This document shows, piece by piece, positions 25,401 through 33,790 of a DNA stretch of 64,000 bases. The DNA lies in contig NC_051450.1 in NCBI RefSeq assembly GCF_001649575.2, positions 17,605,959 to 17,669,958 of the forward strand, given 5' to 3'. The notes beneath the pieces are model-generated. The model made no database searches. It was given only the letters and a program-made list of their open reading frames with translations, and was not told the origin of the DNA. Source of the DNA: Kryptolebias marmoratus (lineage: Eukaryota > Chordata > Actinopteri > Cyprinodontiformes > Rivulidae). The translations under genes and the position numbers were made by a program. How positions within the stretch are numbered: position 1 is the stretch's first letter; each line of letters begins with the position of its first letter.

Positions 25401-28400
25401 TTGGACTAGGTAAAGCGCTATTAGTGCAAGCTATTTACCATTTACAACCCTCACCTATGGTCATAACATCCAAGATACAAAAAGCTGAAACAAGCTTGGA
25501 GTAGAACCGCTGCTCCTCTGCATCAAAAGGACGCAGCTGAGGTGGTTTGATTTAAGATGCCTCCTTCCTCTGGAGGTTTTCAGGAATATCCCACTGGGAG
25601 AATACCCTGGTGCTGGCCCAGCTCTTACTTGAGGGATTATATTGTATATCTTACAGGATGAGTTAGAGAGTGTTGCTGGGGAGGAAAGTGTCCGGGCTTT
25701 CCTCCTGAACCCATTACTTGTGTGACCTAAGTGGGAAAAAAATAGATGGATGAATGGAAGGTGGACATCAAATGGTACAGTATCTAGAGAAAACAATACT
25801 GCAAACACACACTGTTGTCTCTTGAGTGATATGAAGTTGTGTGCAAAAAGTCTCCCCTATTGTTATTTCCTTTCTCAAGAGACCACAACAAAAGAGAAAC
25901 ACAATATAACTAAAACCAGACAAAAAAAATTATTAAACTTAAATGAGGCTGAATTAAATTCCAACTCACTTATTTGCATTGCAGGTTGTGGAAATCAGTC
26001 AAATCAATGGGGTGTATGTTGTGGAGGCATAGGGAGAGGGATGCCTGTGTTTCTCTCCTTGTCTATAATGCATAATCAACATAATGTAGTACTCAGTATT
26101 GTGCAGAAGTGCAGCTATGTGTCAGTCTGAAAAAACAACAACAACTAAGAGCTAACTTTATAGCTGCAGTATCAGCAAAATGTACATGATGTTGTCTATG
26201 AAATGTCTTTTTTTTGCAGCAATCGAGTGTGTGCAGAGCTGCTCTACACGCTGGTGTCATCGATAACGATGGGGGGTGGCTGGATGTGACAAGACAAGGC
26301 AGAAAGGACTTTTTCATCAAATCCAACAAGAACGGAGTTGAGTCCCTCGGGTAAGACAGTAATCGTAGAAACAACATCGGCATGAATTTATGGGGTGCTA
26401 AAGATATTTGGTAGTCATCTCATTAGAATATAAAGATAGTAAAAAAACAATAAAATCTTATGTTTTTGTTTGTGTTTCCACTTGACAGAAAATACAAAAG
26501 TGCTAACTCCTTTACAGTTTCCAGAGTGGCAGGTTAGTCTGACAATATGGCGATTGTTAAATGTTATATTTCATACACAATGACGTTTTATAAGCTTCAG
26601 CTGCTTTTGTGGATATTTATTGTATTTATCTCATACAGTTCAAGCCATCACATGTGAAACCACAGTTTCACAATTGTGTCCATATGAAAAGCCTACGAGA
26701 CATTGTCCAAGGTGAGAACTTTGACGTACTTTCTGCTTTTTCCAACTGTCAGTTTATATCTCAGCTCATCATCTCCAACTTTTCTCAACTGGAGTTGTCA
26801 AATTGTTGTCTTTCTAGGTTATACTGCCCAAGGAATTGTTTAGAAGAGAACCCTCATTTATCCAGAGTCATTGGTACCAGAATATATTCTGATGTAAGGT
26901 TCTGTTTTTGTTGTTATTTTTTAGCTTGGACTCACAAAAACATATTTTCACAAATATATTTTTGAAAAAAAATGAATGTTTTCTTCTCCTTCTACACCTG
27001 TAGAAGTCCAGTATCTGTCGAGCAGCTGTCCACGCTGGAGTCATCAGCAACAGTGTTGGTGGGTACATAGACGTGATGCCAGTGGACAGACGGAGACACT
27101 ACATTGCCTCGTATCAAAATGGTGTCTCCTCAGAGAGGTATGGCAAATCTACAAGTTAGCATTTGTGTACATGTGCTTTTTTATGAAAAACAAATAAAAC
27201 AAAACAACTACAAGAAAAGAAAAATATAAAGAGAAAATAAGATAATGCAAAACAAAAATAGAGCATATATCTGCTAGGGTTATGTATGTTTAAAATCCAG
27301 TTATAGTTTTATGATAATGACTTATTATTTGGAAAAATTAAATTCCTGTTTTGTCGCATCTCTGTTTGGGGTAGTATAGCTTCTCTTGCTTTATTTTATT
27401 TGTCCCACATTCCACATTTTAACAGGAATAAAGAAAAAAAATCAAGTAAAATAGTTCATTAGTTGTCTGTTATCACATTGTTGAAGTATTGCAGTAAAGG
27501 AAAAACAATTTTTTTTCAGGGTGAGAGGTTTTTTTCCCTTCCTTGTGGCTCTAATCTTTTCAAGATGCAGAATAGTTCATTACATCTCTTATGCAGTGTG
27601 CCTTGGAGGGTGATTAGCATGCCTCTAGTTAAAAATAATTGCTTTGCAATTAGTGTTGAGAAGAGTGTATCTATATGTAGCTCTGGGAATGGTTTGTATT
27701 GTTGGAAGTAATCACCAAGATATTAATACTGAGAGAGGGAGACAGCAGCTCCTCAGCAAATATTCTATAATCTGAAAATAGGTTTGGAAGTAGAGCACTA
27801 TATCATCGGCGTACCTAAACATCTTGCCTGTATCAAAAAGCTATTTTTTTAATTAAAAAGAAGGATTAAGAGTAAACTTCTCTCTCTGGTGCCGTGTGCT
27901 AAGATACAACAGAAAACAAGACATCACTGGTTTGTACCACAGCTGTTGGAATGTTAAGGAGTTTAAACCAGTTAAGTACTTACCCAGTATGAGTATATAG
28001 GCACTAAATTGTGTTTTTTGACCATGCTATTCAGAATTAAGAATCAACAGATTAGATCTTTGACAAAAACATGGGATAGGGTAAAATGAAGAGATTTTAA
28101 ATTATACCTATTTTTGGATGTGGTTTCTTTTTGTTATGACAGATGTAATAGAGACACTCGGAGGACCATTTTTTTTCAGAGGCCATTTCTGTTTATGTAC
28201 GTTCTCTGGTCTCTCGTCTGTCTTCATTTCATTTGTCATTTTTGCTGAGATGATTCACAGCTTCCCATCCTTTATGTCTCGATTCACTTTGCAACAGGTT
28301 TGTCTTTGTTGGATGAACACAGGTTTTCCTGTGTTTATGTAAAAATGTGTGGTTTATCTGTTTTCTCAGTGGGCTTTGCTCGTTTTCTGCCTATGTCCTA

Positions 28401-28583
28401 AATGTCAGATTTGGACAGTATAGACCATCTGTTTGTACGTGTCTGTCATCTGTGTCAGTTAGCAAAGGCGAGGAACGTGTTCTGCACGTGCTGGACTCGG
28501 ACTGACTCTTGTTCTCTGTTTTCCCCCCCAGCCTTCAGAACCCTCCTGGAGGGAAGGCGTTCCGGGTCTTCGCTGTGATTTGA
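14996..28583 (+). CDS. crispld1: crispld1, complete: secreted CAP and twin-LCCL protein, 14 coding exons
   Basis: Exons: 14996-15259, 21427-21545, 23164-23296, 23385-23500, 23638-23738, 23814-24011, 24717-24777, 24863-24929, 26220-26350, 26489-26532, 26639-26711, 26818-26893, 27004-27137 and 28532-28583. They total 1569 bp, 522 residues plus TGA; every junction is GT-AG and phases close exactly. Residues 12-25 form a signal peptide ([12 protein letters not shown] region). CAP domain spans about 66-210 with WEHG, SWYDEV-like AWYDEV, HYTQLVW and [10 protein letters not shown] cysteine-rich hinge follows at 211-245, then an acidic and proline-rich linker at 246-312. LCCL domain 1 is about 313-412 and LCCL domain 2 about 412-515, ending [20 protein letters not shown] near the N-terminus separates it from CRISPLD2. 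Human CRISPLD1 is 500 residues by recall; the extra length lies mainly in the linker. The protein is secreted; the family is linked to craniofacial development, but biochemical function is poorly known. Confidence 0.95.
19379..19409 (+). repeat. (CA)n microsatellite
   Basis: About 15 perfect CA units directly upstream of the inverted SINE at 19411. Confidence 0.97.
19411..19560 (-). mobile_element. tRNA-derived SINE-like element, minus strand
   Basis: Read on the minus strand, TGGCGCTGTTGCCTTGCAGC, then AAAAAGGTCCTAGATTTGA resembles the tRNA-like head of a very common fish repeat. Its body (plus strand GGAGGAAACTGGAGTACCC, then GAACATGCAAACTCCATGCA) is the usual continuation. The family name is not certain from memory. 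Confidence 0.7.
19591..20010. repeat. Repeat family D, foldback element
   Basis: The left end CTCAGAAGTTGGAATTC and the right end, on the other strand, CTCAGAAGTCAGAATTG form inverted termini. Its interior is shared with 13240-13460. It is noncoding, 420 bp and MITE-like. Confidence 0.7.
21427..21545 (+). CDS. crispld1: crispld1 coding exon 2
   Basis: Residues 89-128 in part: [33 protein letters not shown] and LGAHWG. It holds the conserved CAP histidine in WEHG. The exon ends GGAAG/GTAAGT, two bases into an Arg codon. Confidence 0.95.
21730..21900 (-). repeat. Repeat family A fragment, minus strand
   Basis: On the plus strand: CTACCACACTAAATGTTGG, AAACTGATAGAATTTTGGCC and GGCGGTCATCTTGAACTGGG. 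Each is the complement of a family A block. Confidence 0.65.
22550..22835 (+). repeat. Repeat family A copy
   Basis: TTAGCAAAACATCACATGAA, CAACCTGAATCAATATGG, GGTGTGTTAGTAGCTGAGAG and the end GCATTCCTTTCAGGAATG occur in family order, with an internal deletion. Confidence 0.7.
23164..23296 (+). CDS. crispld1: crispld1 coding exon 3
   Basis: Completes Arg 128 and runs to Gln 172: [20 protein letters not shown], then [20 protein letters not shown]. The second conserved CAP histidine is in HYTQ. Acceptor TTACCAG, donor CAG/GTAAAT. Confidence 0.95.
23385..23500 (+). CDS. crispld1: crispld1 coding exon 4 (CAP1/CAP2)
   Basis: [18 protein letters not shown], then [20 protein letters not shown]. Length 116 bp, phase 0 to 2, matching the pi15 exon at 305-420 and marking the two genes as paralogues. 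Donor AA/GTAAGC. Confidence 0.95.
23638..23738 (+). CDS. crispld1: crispld1 coding exon 5 (hinge)
   Basis: [20 protein letters not shown] then [13 protein letters not shown], the cysteine-rich tail after the CAP domain. The chosen donor is AATG/GTATGC, which makes a 75-bp intron. Reading beyond the donor gives DLYTPRR, which resembles family sequence; see findings. The exon end is therefore less sure than the others. Confidence 0.85.
23814..24011 (+). CDS. crispld1: crispld1 coding exon 6 (acidic and proline-rich linker)
   Basis: Residues 245-310: an acidic start ([16 protein letters not shown]), a proline-rich middle ([17 protein letters not shown]) and the conserved end NEVVNTQQM. The latter matches the family's linker end before LCCL domain 1. 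Acceptor TATCTTTAG, donor T/GTAAGC. Confidence 0.9.
24012..24716 (+). other. crispld1 intron 6
   Basis: A 705-bp intron with GTAAGC and TTTCAG borders. No repeat or RNA gene is recognised. Confidence 0.85.
24717..24777 (+). CDS. crispld1: crispld1 coding exon 7 (LCCL 1 start)
   Basis: [20 protein letters not shown], the first conserved cysteine block of LCCL domain 1. Acceptor TTTCAG; donor AG/GTACAA. Confidence 0.93.
24863..24929 (+). CDS. crispld1: crispld1 coding exon 8 (LCCL 1)
   Basis: [20 protein letters not shown] then YEM; YECPAGC is the LCCL signature. Ends ATG/GTAGGT in phase 0. Confidence 0.93.
25140..25444 (+). mobile_element. tRNA-derived SINE, plus strand
   Basis: The head GACAGTGGCTCAGGAGGTAG resembles a tRNA box A region and GCCAGTTCAAACGC a decayed box B. 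The body has CTTGGGCAAGACACTTCACC and GTGAATGGGTGAATGACTG. The tail TGTAAAGCGCTTTGGGGTCC followed by GTAAAGCGCTATTAGTGC folds into the hairpin typical of LINE-dependent fish SINE tails. It is about 300 bp and fairly complete. Confidence 0.8.
25445..25765 (+). mobile_element. 5'-truncated Rex3/RTE-like LINE, 3' end
   Basis: Plus-strand reading gives decayed C-terminal reverse-transcriptase ORF sequence: [19 protein letters not shown], then a [15 protein letters not shown] stretch, and later [15 protein letters not shown]. These match the conserved C-terminus of fish RTE elements (VEPLLLHIERSQLRWFGH type). It ends in TAGATGGATGAATGG, the GATG-type tail known for Rex3. In-frame stops show it is dead. 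Confidence 0.8.
26220..26350 (+). CDS. crispld1: crispld1 coding exon 9 (LCCL 1 core)
   Basis: [39 protein letters not shown] and [15 protein letters not shown] is the LCCL core helix motif. Acceptor TTTTTTGCAG, donor GG/GTAAGA. Confidence 0.95.
26489..26532 (+). CDS. crispld1: crispld1 coding exon 10 (LCCL 1 end)
   Basis: A 44-bp microexon-sized exon encoding [15 protein letters not shown]. Acceptor TTGACAG, donor CAG/GTTAGT. Phase agrees with both neighbours. Confidence 0.9.
26639..26711 (+). CDS. crispld1: crispld1 coding exon 11 (LCCL 2 start)
   Basis: [20 protein letters not shown] then RHCP: first cysteine block of LCCL domain 2. Acceptor ATACAG, donor AG/GTGAGA. Confidence 0.93.
26818..26893 (+). 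CDS. crispld1: crispld1 coding exon 12 (LCCL 2)
   Basis: [20 protein letters not shown] then TRIYSD. YCPRNC is the second LCCL signature. Acceptor TTTCTAG, donor GAT/GTAAGG. Confidence 0.95.
27004..27137 (+). CDS. crispld1: crispld1 coding exon 13 (LCCL 2 core)
   Basis: [40 protein letters not shown] and VSSE. Acceptor ACCTGTAG, donor AG/GTATGG. Confidence 0.95.
27138..28531 (+). other. crispld1 intron 13
   Basis: A 1.4-kb intron ending in a C-rich acceptor. Its middle is an antisense L1-like relic; the flanks, 27138-27500 and 28110-28531, show nothing I can name. Confidence 0.85.
27560..28020 (-). pseudogene. L1-like reverse transcriptase relic, antisense
   Basis: The minus strand at 27894-27853 reads [14 protein letters not shown], a decayed form of the L1 motif GTRQ-C-PLSPLLF. 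Upstream lies TAVVQTSD, which also matches the L1 RT palm. At 27813-27802 the minus strand reads YADD, with the context [12 protein letters not shown], the catalytic aspartate motif. The gap between the two motifs is about 28 codons, shorter than usual for L1, so there is an internal deletion; stops and frameshifts are present. Outer limits are guesses. Confidence 0.65.
28532..28583 (+). CDS. crispld1: crispld1 coding exon 14 with stop
   Basis: [17 protein letters not shown] then TGA at 28581-28583. A run of C before CAG gives a strong acceptor. The C-terminus is that of the family. Confidence 0.95.
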
Positions 28584-29319
28584 GCTGCTGGCAAGGCGGT
28601 TTCACCAAACATAAGGCGCTTTTGAAAAGACAGTAATTAAGCCAAGATGTCAAAATCAATAACTGAAATCGTTCAGGCTCTGCTACACGTCAGGGGTTAG
28701 AGGTCATCCCCATGACAGCATTAAACCAGCAAGGAAAAGCATAAACAATTAAAAGCTGCTTTTCTTGCCTTAACCTATTTGTTTTTATGTCAATTTTTTA
28801 GCAATGGGAATTTCACAAACTGTAAATAGGGCTGGGTATTTGGTTGTACATATTTTTTAAATATTGTGGCTATTTTTGTGTGCCATTGTCTTGCCAAATA
28901 TCTCTATATAATTACTGATTATGAAACTACATTTTCTTGGCACATAAGAAGACATGTATTTGTTTTTATTGTTTTAAGTTTGGCACATTTTTGTTGATGC
29001 TTTGGAGCAGTTCTTGCCATATTTTTGTACTTTTAAAATCTTTTGGAAAAAATATTATACATTTATTTTTTTATATTTTATGCTATGTATCAATATGAAT
29101 TGCAATGGATGCTGCTAAACGTTTTGTGTATTGTTATTTTCATATGTGCATTGTTTCATTTCATTTGTGTATTGGGTTTTGTTTGTATTTTCTTCGCCCA
29201 GTAATGAAGTTGAGCTTAAACTTCCTGCAGGACAGGAAGTAAACTCATCCCGCAGAGTCGTTGTTCTCTGTCTTCATCACATTTTACAGGATGTCACTAC
29301 CCCTACTGTGTTTCAATGG

Positions 29320-29860
29320 GATAGTTCATGTACTTTGAAGTAGAGTTCTGTGGGGAAAGTTATGATTAAATACTATCTTACCTGTTGAAAATAGCTTTTT
29401 GATAGAGGTCAGTTTGGCAAAATATAATTTAAATCTGACTGGAATGATAAGCTAATAGCTAGTCCAAGGTAGACTTAAGACCAAAGCAAATTGCTGCTAC
29501 TCCAGTGCCAAAAATTTCACAAATGAAAACTATTTTGTAGACTTTTACGACCTCAAAAAACCTTTACATCACAGCCAGTTTTACTTTACATGATTATTTA
29601 CAAAGAAATTATGGTGGTTTGCAGTGCAGACTGGGGTACTTCCTGCAGGAATACCAGATTATTTCTGCCAAAATAAGGTTTATAAAATAGTGTTTGTGTG
29701 AAATTTTGGGAACTGGAGGTGTTTTAAGAGAGCAGCCTTTGACTTTAGTCTTGGCTCTCAGACTAGCCCTTAGCTTGTTAGTTTGGTGAGAATTAAACTC
29801 TTTCTCCAAACTGAGGTTGCTAAAAGAGCAGGTATTCATTGTTTTTAATCTTTCAACAGA
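29320..29860. repeat. Repeat family B, near full-length foldback
   Basis: The left arm includes GGGATAGTTCATG, TATCTTACCTGTTG and GATAAGCTAATAGCTAGTCC. The right arm has complements of these: GACTAGCCCTTAGCTTGTTA and AGCAGGTATTCATTG, then CAACAGAACCC. The centre has CCTGCAGG. The two arms can pair over much of their length. Confidence 0.75.
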
Positions 29861-30107
29861 ACCCTTTTTTGTAAAAGCTGAATTTTCTTTTTAAGATTAT
29901 GTGTAATTAATTCATTTTGTCATTATTAAAGGGAAGCGGTAACACTTTGTCCACATCGTTTCCAGTTTTATCAGCTTTTATTCAAGTTGTAAACAGTTAT
30001 ATTGGGATTTCTTTTCTTTTTTTACTATATTTTTATTTTTTGTTTGTCTTTGAATCACATTTGTATACATTTTTCTGCCAATGATAGCATGAAGAAGTAA
30101 GTTTTGT

Positions 30108-30113
30108 AATAAA
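30108..30113 (+). promoter_or_regulatory. Polyadenylation signal of crispld1
   Basis: AATAAA in TTTGTAATAAAACC, 1525 bases after the stop. T-rich sequence follows near 30130. Confidence 0.5.
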
Positions 30114-30904
30114 ACCTAAGAATCAAATTATTGTCAGATTTTTACATTTAAACTTAAACTCTTTTATTTGCAGAAGCTTCGTACACTTTAAGCAACAACA
30201 ATTAGAAGGCTTTGAGTGGTTGTTTTTCAGCTTTTGTCTCAAAATTTTAATTGCATGATATTTTATATATAAAATTTAAAAATGCAGGATCCTTTAAGTG
30301 TTCATTACCAGGGAGCAAAGTTGTCAGTACTCATTTGTTTCTGAGCAGCAGAGAAGAAAAATGTCCCGTTCGTAATGAGTTCCAGCAAGTTTATGTCCAG
30401 CGGTGTTATGATGTCTAGAGGGTTGCAATAAGTTTTGACTCGAGCTGCCATTCTTTGTTATTTTCCTGACAAGTGCTGCTAAATTTTAACCTAATGGGCT
30501 GACTGTGCAGCTTTAGGCTTGGTGGCAACAATATGAGAGAATATAAACACAGTCTTGTTGAATTAATGGTCTGTGTGCTACATAGATGTAAATTTGCAGG
30601 CATACCAATAAATACAAACATATCTACACTGGGTCATTATGTTGTACATAGAAAACAGTCCATGCTACATATATATAGGTCCTAACAGCAAAGACATAAA
30701 TCTTACAAAGCTTATTTTAAACATAGAACTACTTAAAGCATAAAATAAATTTTCACTTAATAATGACTAATGAAACGATCACACACAGTATAATTATTGT
30801 ACATAACTGTGAATACATGACCTGTATATAAACACCCTCCTGTACAGGATTAAGGAACTTCATACACTGGGTTACACATTAGCACTATACGCATTTAGCC
30901 CTGA

Positions 30905-31265
30905 AAGTAATAGTTCAGAGCTTTCAAATCGGGGTTCTGTGGAATAGTTACGAACAAATAACATCTCACCTGTTGTAGATAAGTGTTTGAATAACTTCAG
31001 CTTGGAGAAATAATTCTAACCACACTGACGAGCTAGCGACTAGTCTGAGTGAGGCTGAGAGAAAGCAGATTCTGTTGTCTTTAAAAAAAAAATCTAAAAC
31101 CTTTATAGCTGTTCACGTGAGTCCTATTTTATGAACCGTTACACCTTTTGAATAAAACAGTTATTCCAGCAGAAGTATTACAATCTTCCAGCAGGAAGTG
31201 CCCCTACTCCACCAGAAGTGCTACAGCTAACTGCTCTTGCTGCTGCTTGTGCTTGCAAAATGCTT
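30905..31265 (+). repeat. Repeat family B, left half
   Basis: AGTAATAGTTCAGAG, GGGGTTCTGTGGAATAGTTA, ATCTCACCTGTTGTAGATAA, CAGCAGGAAGTGCCCC type blocks and GTGCTACAGCTAACTGCT appear in family order. The right arm is missing, and repeat A sequence follows directly. Confidence 0.7.
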
Positions 31266-31269
31266 TAGA

Positions 31270-31480
31270 CTTTTATATAAATTAGTGTAATGTAGAGTTG
31301 CAGGTGATGTGAAAGCTGATATAATAAAATCTGCATAACATCTTGACATCTCACAGTATTGTGTGAGATTGTGAATAATGTTATTTTCAAGGTTTGATAA
31401 AAACAGCTGTAACTTGGCCTTTTCTAATCATACAATAATCTTAGTTTAAGGCCTTTCTTTTTAGAATCGTTTCGTGTTCC
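31270..31480 (+). repeat. Repeat family A, 3' part
   Basis: ATCTCACAGTATTGTGTGAG, TTTTCAAGGTTTGATAAAAA, CAGCTGTAACTTGGCC and AATCTTAGTTTAAGGC match the second half of the family. It abuts the repeat B copy. Confidence 0.65.
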
Positions 31481-33689
31481 TTAAAAGAAAATTAAGACTC
31501 ACAAAACATTGGTTAATTGTGGTAAATGATTGTGTGCTTTCATATACAACCCACTGAGACTGTCCATTGGACCTTGCAGACAGAGAAGGATGCATTAAGG
31601 CCCAAAACTAACAGGGCGAAAGCCACGGGCCCCATTAGGACCAAGAAGACTGAGTGCAGTGAAGACAGATGGGATGAAACACACGCTTGTAGCAAACAGG
31701 GCCTGCGTGGTGCCACCAGTGTTTTCAGACTGTCGTTTAAAATAAGGAAGGCCATTAATAACCTGCTCACTGTGCTCGGCTCAGCTCGGCTGCAGCCCAG
31801 CACTTGTTGCACAGCTAAATGTGGCGCTACACGGCAGCAGACTGGCAGGCTGCGTCAAATTGACCATATATACCTTAGGAGGGAGGACGTTGACAGAGAT
31901 GTGCTTGTGAATTTGTTGGGGTGTATTTATATATTTTTATAAGTGTGTGTGTGTGTGCTATATATTTACTTTTATTCACTGATTTATTTTTATCCTCCTG
32001 AGAGCCTACGTTCTCATACGAGGACATTGCATTAAAAAAATGCACACCAAACAAAAGCTTGGATCTCAGGAGGTTAATTTTCTCACCTGTTTGTTTATGG
32101 CTCTGTGCTGTCTGGACCCACTACAGTTGGAGGGGAGTCAGATTGTAGTGAAGCGGTCGGTGAAGCCGTCGGGGCCCAAGTGAAAAGTTGGGGTTGCCAG
32201 GGGTAATGACTGCGTTCCTTCTTGTCAAATCTTTTCTTTGGCAGATGAACAAAACACAACATTTGACAGGGAGTGGGCTTTTTTTTCCCCCCTTCACGAT
32301 CCAAAAATATTGCATGTACACAGCCACGCTGTGAATGAGTTTCTGCAAAGATGGAGTGGGTACTCTGGTGGGGAAAGAAAAAAAAGAGAAGTTTTTCTTG
32401 AGTGGCAACGTGACTCATATAATTATTGTGTTATTTAAGGCCTCCAAAACCTCTGACAAATCTGAGACATTTGATTTATAATGACCATTCATTACAACTT
32501 CGGCAACAAACCCACTTATTTTGACTGAAATTTAGAAAGCGGTGTCATGTAGTGAAATTGATGCTTTAAATGTGACACTCGGGCTAAAAATGAAACTATG
32601 CTTTTGTTAAAGCCTCTTTTTCTCTTTAGTGTGTGATATTTTAAAACCACCATGGGGTGTCCCTTTTTCTAGGTCTAACAATTTATTTTTTTCCTTTTGC
32701 CTTTTTAGAGAAAAACAATTTTGCTTTGCTTTTGCTTTGGAAAAGTTGTCTGAAACCTCTTTCTTTACGACCTGAAAGAGGTTGTAAAGAAAGAACAAGA
32801 AAGAACAAAAAAAAAAATTCTCTTTAGTCCAACTTAGAAAATGCAATATCCCACCATCATTTTCTTTATTTTTAACTTCCCTTTCAGGGTTTCTGGTACA
32901 TTTTTTCCACCTTTCACACACACACACCCAAACGCGTGTGTTCTGGAGGCACCCCTGGTTTTGACAGATCAAGTTAGATCAGATCAAGTCCCTCTATCTG
33001 GATTCCAACACAAATAGAAAGGGCCTGTTTATAACAAAGGTTTTATTATGTTTTATAGAAATTAACAAAAAATCTGTGAGTTGGAGCAGCTTTTCATGCA
33101 CATTTATATAAATTAGCTTCTGTTCTGTGTCTCATGGTTTTCGTCTCCTGCGCCTCTGTAATTAACATACATTCATCTTACTTTTGTCATGACAAGGCCA
33201 CAGCTATATTTTTTAAATGCTTCATTGGCGTGAAGTTAAAAAAAAAAGAAAAAGCTGTCCATCAGATGATTTATTGTCAACAGTTTGCACACGTCTAACT
33301 CCAATCCTGACATTTGTTCCTCTATAAAAAGGTGTCAGTCAGGCTGTTTTATGCTCGAAATACAGATGTGGGCCACATGTAGACGTCTTCCTAAAACAAG
33401 CAGAGAGGAAAGCTGTGCTTACAGAACCTCTCCAGGACGGGCTGGCTGCCTCCCAGACTGCGCTGCTCTTAGATCGGCTACTGCAAATAAATAAAGACAG
33501 GCCTGCATCAAATCAGGAGAGTTAGAAAAAAAATGAAATTATATTAATGTGTCTCTCTAGGGAGAACAGGTCATATGTTAGAAACAAAGTGAGCTGTTTC
33601 TCCTCACATGCAGCAGAGGAGCTATTTGTACAAGACAGACAAAGTTGACTTCAAAAGGTGAATGGCAAATTACAAACAGCACTCAGGGT

Positions 33690-33790
33690 AAGTGTTAGGG
33701 ATCAGTGTCAGCTAGTACACCAAATATTAGGTCAGTATCTGTTCAATTGACTGAATTATAGCCATTTTTATTGCTTTGGTTAATTACATA
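33690..33790 (-). repeat. Repeat family A fragment, minus strand
   Basis: GATCAGTGTCAGCTAGTACA, then CAATTGACTGAATTATAGCC on the plus strand are complements of the GTAGCTGAGAG and GGCTATAACT blocks, decayed. Confidence 0.45.

Larger units (their letters stand above)
24930..26219 (+). other. crispld1 intron 8 with SINE and LINE fragments
   Basis: This 1.3-kb intron carries a plus-strand SINE and a Rex3-like LINE 3' end side by side. The remaining sequence shows nothing I can name. Confidence 0.85.
28584..30130 (+). other. crispld1: crispld1 3' UTR
   Basis: AT-rich sequence after the stop runs to AATAAA at 30108-30113, giving a 3' UTR of about 1.5 kb. A Pumilio-type TGTAAATA is at 28821-28828. 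A foldback repeat B occupies 29320-29860. An earlier end using an ATTAAA variant near 28720 cannot be excluded. Confidence 0.55.

Noticed and set aside
25461..25808. A 115-codon minus-strand open frame
   Set aside because: It is antisense to the Rex3-like LINE end, whose plus-strand reading has the known motif order.
26609..26965. A 118-codon open frame as a separate gene
   Set aside because: It reads through crispld1 exons 11 and 12 and the introns around them; only the exon parts are real.
31526..31942. A 138-codon plus-strand open frame as a gene
   Set aside because: No splice signals, no domain and no family resemblance; more likely a noncoding block.
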